Positions 54,606-64,000 of a stretch of DNA of 64,000 bases are shown piece by piece. The stretch's first letter is position 1, and every line of letters begins with the position of its first letter. The translations under genes and the position numbers were made by a program. Under the pieces are notes generated by a model, which saw only the letters and a list, made by a program, of their open reading frames with translations, made no database searches and had not been told where the DNA came from. Origin of the DNA: Acridotheres tristis (Eukaryota > Chordata > Aves > Passeriformes > Sturnidae); contig CM072886.1 of assembly GCA_037013685.1 (NCBI GenBank), positions 1,488,001-1,552,000 on the forward strand, given 5' to 3'.

Positions 54606-55268
54606 AAGGAATGCTCAGCAGGAACACACCAGCATTCCCACCTCTTAATGGAGAGAAAAATCTTCATGTTCTCCATATGGCACCTCTGCCACTGCTGTGT
54701 GTGGCCTTGGGCACATCATTTGTCCCATATTTGTCACCCTCCCATATTTCCCCCAGGCATGGATGCAAGCACAGGCTGGATGGCTTCTCCCACAGAAATT
54801 TCATTCAGTATTTGGGTAGAGCATTTTCTTTAACTAGGCTGAAATGAGCCTATAGAACAGGAATCCTATGGAGATGACACACCAGTGACAGATCCCTCCT
54901 TGATTTCAGAAAGTTAGCTAAAAAAAGAATCAGGAAAAGGGGGGTGAAATATGTTCATTAGGAAGCAGGGATTATGAAGAGATTGGCTGAGATTGCCAGA
55001 GGAATCTCCACTGCAGAGAAATAAGGATAAAGTGGTCAGGTTCTGCCTGTGTTCCTGTCCAGTCCAGCTTCAAACCATTGCAGGAGGAGATTTGGCCTCA
55101 ATATTGAACACGTGGAGGTTTCTGGGATCATTGGAATGAAAATTTAGTGCTCAGCAGCCCCCACATCCAACCCCAGCACCAGGAATTTCAGGAGAGGAGG
55201 AGCTGCTCAACCCCTCTATTGGACACTGGAGGATCCACACAGGGTAACACACACGAGCAGCTGGGGTC
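54606..55268. other. Unique noncoding sequence
   Basis: Nothing recognised between the two minisatellites. Confidence 0.5.
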
Positions 55269-55850
55269 GGATGGTTTGCTGTGGGATGCAGTGACTGTTT
55301 GATCATGGATGGGACATTTCTCTCCTGAAATCTCTGCTGGAATCCCAGGCTGGATGGTTTGCTGTGGGATGCACTGATTGTTGATCATGGATGGAGTATT
55401 TCTCTCCTGAAATCCCTGCTGGAATCCCAGGCTGGATGGTTTGCTGTGGGATGCAGTGGTTGTTGGACCATGGATCCTGAAATCTCCTGAAATCCCTGCT
55501 GGAATCCCAGGTTGGATGTTTTGCTGTAGAATGCAGTGATTGTTTGATCATGGATGGGACATTTCTCTCCTGAAATCCCTGCTGGAATCCCAGGCTGGAT
55601 GGTTTGCTGTGGGATGCAGTGGTTGTTGATCATGGATAGGACATTTCTCTCCTGAAATCCCTGCTGGAATCCCAGGTTGGATGTTTTGCTGTGGGATGCA
55701 GTGGTTTTTGGACCATGGATCCTGAAATCTCCTGAAATCCCTGCTGGAATCCCAGGTTGGATGTTTTGCTGTGGGATGCAGTGATTGTTTGATCATGGAT
55801 GGGACATTTCTCTCCTGAAATCCCTGCTGGAATCCCAGGTTGGATGTGGA
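55269..55850. repeat. Minisatellite with higher-order 245-bp structure
   Basis: Seven full units plus a partial one. Units start (GGATGGTTTGCTG or GGATGTTTTGCTG) at 55269, 55352, 55434, 55514, 55597, 55679, 55759 and 55842, giving lengths 83, 82, 80, 83, 82, 80, 83. The 83/82-bp type has 'gatcatggatgggacatttc'. The 80-bp type has 'ggaccatggatcctgaaatc'. The order long-long-short recurs exactly, so the higher-order period is 245 bp (not a multiple of 3). All units share 'tcctgaaatccctgctggaa' and 'tcccaggctggatg'. Confidence 0.97.
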
Positions 55851-58689
55851 TCCTGGCTCCAGTGGCTTCTCCAACCCGCTGCTGCCATCTGCTGCAAGAG
55901 ACCTCCCTGGGAGCCAAAAATGAGGCTGGAAAACCTTTCCCGAGCCAACCTTGCTGCTGTCACAGCTGGGCAGGTGACAGTGCCTCAGTTTACCTGCAGG
56001 GAGGGACCATCCTGATAAAAACATGGATCCACACTGCTGATTTCAGCATCAGCCCCATGGTGAATGGGCTATCACAGCCAAAATATTGTGTGTTTATTCT
56101 TTTTGATGCATTCAAGTATCATCCATTCCCCCTCCAGGAGGAAATACAGAGATTTTCCAATGGGACAAATCCTCCCCTGTGAGGCTGTAAGTCATGGAAA
56201 ATAAAAAGAGCAGGAAAAAGAAAAAGGCCACGTTTGATGCTGTTTATTCCTGGAGAAGAGTGGTCAAAACTTTCCAACCTGCCTTTTTTTTTTTTTTAAC
56301 TGCCCATTAGTTTTACTTTTCCCCCATTTTTTCTCCCCAATTTTCCATGATTTCCTTGGCTTGATCTTAAGCCAGCTGGGACCAGAATGTGCCCTCTGAC
56401 ATTACAAAGACCTGACAGTCATTATTATTTGGCCCCAAATTTAAATTTTATCCAGAGTTTTGCTTTTGCTTTCATTTCAGTTGGAAAGGGAATAAAGAAA
56501 GAAAAGAAACAAACAAAAAAAAAAAGAAGAAGAAGAAGAAATGAAACCACAAAATGCTTCTCAGAGAAGGGCAAGTCCTGTTCTTGTCCTGCTAAAATGC
56601 AAAGAGCAGCTGGGGCTGGACCAAGGACTTAAAAAAACATTTGTGATCTCCTTAAAATGAGGGGAACAACCAAAATCATCCCAGCACAGCTTTCAGTTCC
56701 CTGCAAACAGGATTGGACCTGTTGGGGGCTCAAAGCTGGATTTGGGATCTTTTTTGGGGTACCAGCAGAAAAATGAGGATGATGGTTCCTGGTTTAGGGG
56801 AAGCTCCTTAATCCAGGACCTCTTGGAACAGCTGCTGGAGGGTTTTCAAGCCAAGGAAAGTCACTGCTGTCGTTTGTTCCTTGGAAAATGAGGATTTGGG
56901 CCCAGACTCCTCCCAGGAGGTGCTGAGCTGGAGTCAGTGTGAGCTGGAGCAGGAGCCAGAAGGGTGGAGGAGCTTCCAGGGTGACTCAGACTCAGGAGTT
57001 CAGGGACCAGCAGCTGCTCCTGTCGTGGCCAGAGGGGACTTTCCCTCCCCAAAACTCTGCACCCAAGGAAAAAGTTCTTTCAGGGAGCTGGAGGTTGGGA
57101 TTGAGCATTTTACAGCTAAAGAAATTGCAGGTGGCACATCCCAAACTCGCTTTTCTCCTCTGCTGAAGGCACCAAACCAGGAGGAAAACCTGTCCCCACC
57201 CGAGCTCCCCCTCCGTGCAGCAGCCAAGGGACCCATCCCAAACAGCCCCATCATGCCCATGCCATGCCCAGGATGCTCAGAATCCCCCTGGAAATTGTGT
57301 TTTCCTTACCTGGTTGTAATTACAGGTTTCACACCTCCAGAAATCCGTGGCTTCAGGTCCTGGATGCTGCCTGTCAGTGGGTTAGGAGAGCTGCTCTCCA
57401 ATTCAGGGCCTCAAATCTCCGTTTTCCCCCCATTTTTCCCTGCCTACCTCTCACACACTGATGGGAAGAAGTTTTTGATCCCCTCTGGCCTCTCCATCCC
57501 ACCTCACCAGCTCATGGTGAGCTCACATCCATCCCTGCAGAATAAAAACTGGGAACCAACCTCTATTTTGGCTGCAGAGACAAATTTATTGTCACATCCA
57601 TTTTAATTAGTGACCAGCACGTGCTCCTCAGAGCCTGGCCAGTGGATCAGGGAAAGGTGGAGCTGTTTTGGCAGCTCTGGAATCAGTGATAGCATTTTGT
57701 GTTGTGTGCCCAGCTCCCACCAGGGTGAGTTCATTCTTAAAATCCTGATTCATTCTCTTGCCTTTGTAGCTGCATCACGGGCACAGGCTTAAATGTTAAT
57801 TGCAATCTATTTCTCGAGGAGAAATCCCAGCTGTTTCTCTAGGGATGAGGGTGGCACAAGCCCTGAAAATGTAAAGGAAATGGGTGTTTTTCCAAGGGAT
57901 TGCAGAAACCCAGGGGACAGATTTTAGGTATTACCTTGTTTCCCTAAGGTAGGAGAAAAAAAGACACCCCAGGACAACCACAGGGTTGTCCCTTGGCCAG
58001 TCCTTGCTGTAGATCAAATCCTTCCACTCTGCCCTGTGGTTTGGGGCAAGGAGATGTCCTGGCAGGTGAATCCTGAGCTACAGAGACCTCTCAAGGTCCT
58101 CATTTGTGATGTTTGTACTGATAAATGTTACAGCCAGCCCATGGCAGATCTCTCACTTGTCCCAGAGCTTGAGGGCTTTTTCCTCTTGGGAATTCTGATG
58201 GATCTCTGTGAACTTTCAGCATTGGCACATTCCACCCTCACCTGCAGTAAATGGGAGGATGCTCAGGCACTACTGCACCATACAAGCCATGAGCCTTGGC
58301 AATTCCACACCCAAATTTACATTTGACTTCAGCAGATTTACCTTTGGTCACAGAAAAACCTCCTGATCCAACCCATGGGAGCCCAGGAGCAAAATCTGCT
58401 GAGCTCCAAGCAGGTGCTGGAGGCTGCTGAGTGAGCCCACCCCACCCCTGCCACCCAGGCAGTCCAGGGAAAGCAGGGAAAAATGTCCTCAGCTTCAGGT
58501 TTGTGGGAAGGTGCAGGAATTTTAGAACAGAGAGAGAGATCTCTGCTCCTGGGGGCAGCTCTGAGATCCCTCAGATCTCACCTGAGCTCTGCATAATAAC
58601 AAGGAGAGGGCGAGCCCAGGGCATCTCTCATCCCTCTGCTCATTCCCTTCCTCCTCCTGGCACAGAGATCTGTAAAAGGAGGATGGAGA
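55851..58689. other. Unique noncoding sequence with T and GAA tracts
   Basis: A T run lies at 56283-56297 and an A/GAA patch at 56491-56541. The 241-codon plus-strand open frame 56881-57606 has no recognised domain and sits in sequence with no repeat signature. No other gene evidence. Confidence 0.5.
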
Positions 58690-58832
58690 TGCCCCAGCCC
58701 TGGAAACATTTGGGATCATATTGGCTCTGAGCAGCCTGATCTGGGTGAAGGTGCCCCTGCTCACTGCAGGGCTGGACTAAATGTTCTTTAAAGGCCCCTT
58801 CTGACCCAAACTACTCCGTTTTTCTACGATTT
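58690..58832 (+). mobile_element. CR1 LINE, 3' fragment
   Basis: 'atgccccagccctggaaaca', 'ctctgagcagcctgatctgg', 'gtgaaggtgcccctgctcac', 'tgcagggctggactaaatg' and 'gccccttctgacccaaacta', then a degraded tail. Subfamily with 'ggagcagcctgatctaggtg'-like sequence. Moderately diverged. Confidence 0.9.
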
Positions 58833-59209
58833 ATAGGGAATGAACTTGTCAGGGGATTGCTCATAGAGACACAAAATGAGATTAAATGACCCTGTCCTGC
58901 TGTGAGTTAGACAATCATAATTTTTGATTATTTTCGGTCCTGTCTGCACCACGCCTTTCTCCTACCCCCAAACCCTTCTCCATGACCCTTCCTCCAGCAG
59001 TCCAGCTCCTTCTGCCTTGCAAACCAGCCCTTCCACGCTGGCACTCCTCCCTCCTGCAATGTGCATCCTCAGACTCCCAGGAAAAAAAAACGATGCTTGC
59101 CGAACAAAACCCTTCAAGGTGACATTTTTCCAGCCTGGAAACAGAAGTTGGACCCCAATCACCACCGTCTGGGATTCGTTTTTTTTTCCTTTCTCTCCAT
59201 CAGGCAGGT
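58833..59209. other. Unique noncoding sequence
   Basis: No family recognised. A short A run and pyrimidine-rich patches only. Confidence 0.5.
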
Positions 59210-59420
59210 GTCCGGGGGGGGGCTGTGACCTGACATTGATGTTATAATCAGGCTGGTCTCCATCTCTCCCCTCCCTGAATGAACAATCGCCGTCATTCTT
59301 GCCGGCGGTCAGAGTTCACCCAGGGCCTGGCACGGCTGTGACATTGATTGGCAGGTCCCAGGGCAGCTCCTTGTCAGGTTTGGGTTTATCAATTAGTGGC
59401 TGCACAGCTTAATGAGGTTT
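59210..59420. promoter_or_regulatory. CNE-like block next to a G9 run
   Basis: After a nine-G run at 59214-59222 come 'gacctgacattgatgttata', 'gaatgaacaatcgccgtcat', 'tcttgccggcggtcagagtt', 'gctgtgacattgattggcag' and 'gtttatcaattagtggctgc'. It has two TGACATTGAT words about 105 bp apart, CpGs, TTGATTGG/CCAAT-like and homeodomain words. Repeat-free. Inferred only. Confidence 0.3.
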
Positions 59421-61003
59421 TGACGATGGAGGGCAGGCAAAATTTCATTCCCACCCAGGCAAACACCGTGGCAATAACTTTGCTCCCTCTGGTGTGATTT
59501 TCTTCCAGAGCTCCATAGCTGAGGGACTTCACAGGGAAAGGAGGAGCCTTTCTCATTTTTTTACAAGGAATCCTGGCTGGAAAATTGTCCTGAGCGACAG
59601 GATGCAACATTAAGAGTTTCTGAGGTGGCAGCTTTGCTGGGGTTTCAGAGCACTCTGCTGATGGAGGGGAAATATTTCAGCTGAGCTTTAAAAATCCAGG
59701 TTTTCTGTCAGTGGTCATTAAAAGCAGGAGGATTCAGGCCACAAGAGATCCTATAGAGCAGTGTGGTGCCCTGGTGATGGTCAGACAGCTTTCCCTGATG
59801 GAGCTCTGTGAAACTGCTCTCCAAATGGGATGTTCCAATGCTCCCACCTTTTTTGTTTTAATGCTCCCCTTCTGTTTTAATGCTCCCACTTTTTGTCTTT
59901 ACACTCAGAGAGAATCTCCCCTCTGGAAAACAGCTCCAGCAGTGTCTGATGGGCTGAGGGTAGGACCAGGCCAGGGAATTTACTCTGGAATTGCTGCACT
60001 TCCCACCCCAGAGACCAGACAAGCTCAGCACACCCTACAGGATCATAAATCAAGCAATCAGCTGCCTCGAGCCCACAGCCACCAGATGGGAGAGGCTGTG
60101 GGGCATTCAGGTGAATCCTCAGTTCAGGGTATTTCTAACCCCACAGCAGCTCAGGGATTCCAGAGCACAGGACCAAACATCTTTGTGCACGAGCTTTGGG
60201 GATCCCAGGATAACCATAAGGACCTGATCCCATCAAATACTTTGATGGGTAATCCCACGGCCCTGCCATGAAGACCTTGAGGAGTGGCTGGTGTCCTTTG
60301 GGGATGCCAGAGACAGGGGACAGTTGTGATTGTCCATTCCTCCACCCCCCGTGGACATGAGCCTCGGGGATCAGAGCATCTCATGGAGCTGCACTGCCAC
60401 GTTACCTCCAACATTAAAATACTAAAAACCCCAAACTGGAGAAGCTGAAAAAAGCCACCAACCATCAGCCTCGAGCTGCACAACCCCCCCACCCTGGGCT
60501 CAAACACTGACATTATTCCCCACTCCTAAAACACAAGCTTGGAACGTTCAGGACCTGCTGCAATTTGCCTCAGCATCTCCCCACCCTGGTGAATTCAGCT
60601 CATCGTCCCCTTGGAGGTGAGGTCTGGCTGTCCAAAAAGGACATGGGTGCTCAGGGCCGTGTTTCTACAGCTGCAGATGCCCCAGATGCTGCCAGCTCTG
60701 GTTCTGGCTGATGGTGACCCCTCTGCATCTGAAGTGCTCTGGGGAGGAGATGCAGCCAGTGAGTGCTCCTTGAGCACAGATATTTGAGTTACAGGGCAGG
60801 CTGAGCAGGTTATAGAGGATTTTTCAGGCAAAACATCCAGCCAGAGTGTGGACACACACATTTAGAGAGCTAGGGAACTACAGCTTGGAAATTCTTTTCA
60901 GGCCTGGATTTCTCCTGACTCTCAGCTCCATTCCCAGGCTGACAAGCTGACTGCAGCTTCAGTTAGGGAGGAGTCTCCCAGGGTGATAATATAGTAAAAA
61001 CCA
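59421..61003. other. Unique noncoding sequence
   Basis: A small tandem of 'aatgctccc' words at 59837, 59860 and 59879 (spacing 23 and 19). Otherwise nothing recognised. The 186-codon plus-strand open frame 59711-60271 crosses the tandem and has no domain. Confidence 0.5.
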
Positions 61004-61030
61004 GATTATTATTATTATTATTCATAATAA
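61004..61030. repeat. (ATT)n trinucleotide run
   Basis: About six ATT units then 'cataataa', similar to the ATT patches at 46.8 and 47.8 kb but without the rest of that duplicated segment. Confidence 0.85.
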
Positions 61031-61039
61031 AGATTAACC

Positions 61040-61215
61040 CCTGGTGTCTTTCCCATGGGACACATCCTGAGGTGCTGTCCCAAGGACGTTCTTCCCAATT
61101 GTCCAATGAGCTCCTGTCCTGTCCTGGCTGCATGTAACACACTTTAAATACGGGATGTCTGTACAATAAAGTTGGCCTTTTTTCCCTAAAAATGTCCATG
61201 TGTGTTACTGTCCTT
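61040..61215 (+). mobile_element. LTR-like 3' portion
   Basis: 'acacactttaaatacgg' (TATA-like) is followed 20-30 bases later by 'gtacaataaagttggcc' (AATAAA) and a T/C run, the spacing of a short U3/R end. Ends, family and target duplication are unclear. It could be unique sequence. Confidence 0.3.
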
Positions 61216-61445
61216 TCTCTCTCTTTTTAGTGCAGTAACCACACCAGAGTACATTTTCCAACCTAAATACTGAGTAAATTAAGTGTTTGTGGTCAAAATG
61301 TTTGTGGGAGACATGGCCAGTCCATGCCTGTGCTCCCAGGGGGAATCTCACCAACTGAGTGTGGTCATTTCCCCTGGTGATGGAACCTGCTGAAGGTGAT
61401 GCTTGGAGCAGGATGGGTGAATCCCTCCTCTTTATCTCCATTGAC

Positions 61446-61637
61446 ACTTGAGGGTGGGGAGGCCCTGGAAGAGATTTCCCAAAGTTGTGGCTGCCCCTGT
61501 ATCTCTGAAGTGTCCAAGGCCAGGTCAGACAGGGCTTGGAGCAGCCTGGGACAGTGGGAGGTGTCCCTGCCCATGGCAGGGGGTGGAATGAGGAATATTT
61601 AAAGTCCCTTCTAACCCAACCCATTCTGTGATTCTGA
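61446..61637 (+). mobile_element. CR1 LINE, 3' fragment
   Basis: 'acttgagggtggggaggccc', 'atttcccaaagttgtggctg', 'ctgaagtgtccaaggccagg', 'ttggagcagcctgggacagt', 'gtccctgcccatggcagggg' and 'cccattctgtgattctgaca', followed by a 15-base A run at 61644-61658. Common subfamily. Confidence 0.95.
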
Positions 61638-61658
61638 CAGCACAAAAAAAAAAAAAAA

Positions 61659-64000
61659 TCAACTTTTCCCATCCAAGCCACCTTTCCTGGATACCAAAAG
61701 GCATCACCAAGGCTGCCCCAACACCCAGTGCTGCTGCAGCTTCCTCCCGAGGTGTCAGCAATCAGCAGTGCTGGTGTTAAACATCTCCTGACTGCCAGGT
61801 TCCCCTGCGCGCCTCTGACTCATGAAGTGCAGCTGCTTCCAAGCGAAGGAGGAACAAAAAACGGAGGCAGAGGGAGCTGAGGCATTTTTCCCAACATCCC
61901 TGAGGAGTTGGTGTTGGGAGAACAGAGCTGATCTGCTCCCTTTGCTCTCCAGCCCTCAGTGCCACAGCTGAGGGGCTCTCAAAGGTGCTCCAGATGAGTG
62001 GATCCTTCTGCCACCTAAATCAGCTCTGAGAGGAGAAACCACGGCAAAATGAAAGCTCTGAATGCAAATATTCTGATTTTTCTGCCTCTCCAGGCAGCCG
62101 TGGAGAGCTTTTCATGCTTTTCTCTCCTCTTTCCACCTCCCTTTTTTCTTCCAGGATGGTGAAACATGAGCAGCAGCATTAGATCTGTCATCTTTTCAAC
62201 AATCCAAGCCCAGCTAGAGGTGACCCCAGGATCACAAATTCCAGGAACCATCGCTATTTTTGGTAGGGAGCATAGCAAATTGCTGGAGGGGTGGAGGTTG
62301 GTGTAATTTCTCAGCTCCTGTGAGTAATTGCAATTCTCACCTCAAGGTGAGAGACTCAGAGGTGAGAAATCCTCAACCTGACAGCAACCAGGAGCTCCAG
62401 GGCAGCAGAAAACGGAGCAGTGATGGACCCCAGTGTCCTTCAGCCCCTTCCACCCTTTTGGGGTGGGTGTCCACCCCAAAACACCTCAAAATTAATTTTC
62501 CATCACCACCAGGAGGGATTTAATGGTTGGACATCTCTGCCACCTGCTCAGGGGTCTCCACCACCCCATTATACCAAATGTTCTCATCAAGATTCTTCTC
62601 AATAAAGACAGCTTGCCCACACTTGGAAGAAAAGATTATTTTGGGGGCCCCTGAAGCAAGAGCAAATCCAGCCTGTGGTATTTTTCCCTTGGGGCAGATG
62701 CAGAACGAAAAGCATGGCTTGGGAAGTGCTTGGTAACTTTGGGTGATATTTTTATAACCTCAGAAATCGCCTTGCACAAACACTTTTATTCTTTTTATTT
62801 TTTCTTTTTTTTTTTTTTTCCAGAAGAGCAGTGAGAACAGGGTGTAGTTCAGCTGCAGATTTGTCATCAGAGGCTCCCAGAGGGGAGGAAAACTCTCCAA
62901 AGTGGCCATCCAGGAATATCCAGAGGTTTTTCTGGAACCCTGGGAGCACCCAGAAAATGAGCTGAGCTATCCTATTTTGTCCTTCTCCCACTTGGGTTTT
63001 TCTTAGGATGAGAAAAACATGGATTTTTCTTAGGATGGAGAAAGCAAGGGGTGCTTCTGCTGCTTCAGCTGAAAAAGAAACTGAGGCCTCTCTCTTCTTT
63101 CCACGACTGTTGTGAGTCACTGGGCAAAGGGCTCCAGTTGCATCACAGCAGCCTCGGGAATGAATCAGATGGACACGGGGCCCCGAGCTCAGCGTCCACT
63201 TGGGTCTGCACAGGGTGATAGTAATGAAATCAGATCTCACTGGTGATGTGTCACGGGTGATGGTAATGAAATAACCTCCCCTGACTTGCTCTGCACCTCC
63301 ACCAGCTGGATTTTCACCCCGATGGGGTGGTGGGGTTGAGCATCTTCTCCCCTGAGTGAGCTAAAATGAGGAGTTGCTCTGGGTTAAAAATAAAGCAAAA
63401 AAAAAAAAAAGAAAAAAAAAAAAGGAAAAGGAGAGAAGGGTTATTTTTAACTCAGAGCAGCTCTGATCTGGTTCACCACCCGGGCATGGAGACAGGGCTG
63501 TGAAACAAGGGCTGCTCAGCTCAGCTGTGGCTAGGAGGGGATTTTGGGGATGGGGAGAAATTTGTTAAAGATTTTGCTGCTGGCTCCTATCACGGACACA
63601 CGGAGCCTCCCAGCTCAGCTCCTGGCCCAGGGCTCACCCAAAATACCCAGCAAGGACAGAGACAGATTCTTCCCAGAAGCCCTGAGCAAGTGCAAAGTCT
63701 CCTTATTCTCCTCAAATCTCATCTGGTATTTTTGGTTCAACTCAGTCTCTCTTAAAGCAGGTCCTGGAGGCTGCTGTGTCCCAAACAGGTCACAAAGCCA
63801 GGGCAGCACCGAAGGGACAGGGACATCTGTGATCCCAGTGGTAGCTCTGGGCATCGAGGTGGGCAACAATCTGTCCCCTGGAACAGTTTTCCTCCTCCTG
63901 AAACCCCCCCATTTCAGCCAGGTCAGCTTCCACAGTGCAGGAAAACAGGATTCATTTGATTTCTCAGCGTGTCTTTGCCATCACTTTATTAGTCCATCAG
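61659..64000. other. Unique noncoding sequence with simple tracts
   Basis: A T-rich tract lies at 62781-62819 and an A-rich tract at 63397-63431. Short duplications occur at 62997-63046 ('tttttcttaggatg' twice) and 63207-63271 ('gggtgatagtaatgaaat' / 'gggtgatggtaatgaaat'). No gene, CR1 or LTR recognised to the window end. Confidence 0.5.

Noticed and set aside
55548..56024. Repetitive 158-codon minus-strand frame over the minisatellite
   Set aside because: The higher-order period of 245 bp is not divisible by three and units change frame, so no repeat protein is maintained.
56881..57606. 241-codon open frame on the plus strand
   Set aside because: No domain, no repeat of residues and no splice or promoter context. 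A rough estimate of stop frequency shows that one frame of this length is not surprising in 64 kb of such composition.
1..64000. tRNA, rRNA, snRNA or SINE genes
   Set aside because: Looked for tRNA A/B-box-like pairs and tRNA-derived SINE heads in front of CR1 tails and found none convincing. A covariance-model scan would be needed to exclude small RNAs.

Overview
The window looks like avian, probably songbird, euchromatic DNA with no protein-coding gene or RNA gene that I can support. The main evidence is about twenty fragments of CR1-type LINEs. They carry the avian 3' tail (a 'gttggaagggacctt...' core and a short ATTCTRTGA-type terminal repeat) and are 5'-truncated and scattered on both strands. 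An LTR that I associate with passerine ERVL elements, and a wealth of mono- and pentanucleotide arrays, agree with this. No open reading frame shows a recognisable domain or convincing exon structure. The longest open frames (266 codons near 52.9 kb, 241 codons near 56.9 kb) are about what chance allows in DNA of this composition. I therefore read the window as intergenic or deep-intronic sequence.

Layout. 1-12.2 kb: mostly unique sequence with a (TTCTC)n array at 0.9 kb, one plus-strand and one minus-strand CR1 3' end, and several AT-rich blocks that look like conserved noncoding elements (CNEs). 12.19-12.68 kb: a six-copy 78-bp minisatellite. 13-23 kb: minus-strand CR1 fragments, a strong CNE-like block at 13.8-14.5 kb containing a G-quadruplex motif, and a perfect (GGAGA)n array at 20.3 kb. 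24.6-25.2 kb: a decayed L3/CR1-clade reverse-transcriptase remnant that still aligns by eye to RT motifs. 25.4-26.2 kb: a CR1 split by an insertion. 28.6-29.2 kb: an AT-only island with a 140-bp pentanucleotide core. 31.4-32.6 kb: a solo ERVL-like LTR next to a tandem 77-bp duplication carrying polyadenylation signals. 36.3-36.7 kb: a 400-bp purine tract. 38.6-39.5 kb: three CR1s abutting tail-to-head and tail-to-tail. 40.4-46.8 kb: a long repeat-poor stretch. 46.8 and 47.8 kb: a duplicated segment of about 180 bp. 53.4-53.8 kb: the best CNE candidate, with locally raised CpG. 54.4-55.9 kb: two minisatellites, the second with a higher-order 83+82+80 = 245-bp organisation. 58-64 kb: CR1 ends, an LTR-like end with a poly(A) signal, and unique sequence.

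There is no operon or pathway to describe. What may act together here is cis-regulatory DNA: several unique AT-rich blocks with homeodomain-type TAATTA sites lie between repeat-bearing spacers, the usual look of a gene desert around a developmental regulator. That is inference from sequence texture only. Cross-species alignment would decide it. CNE labels are low confidence throughout, whereas the CR1 and tandem-repeat calls are seen directly.
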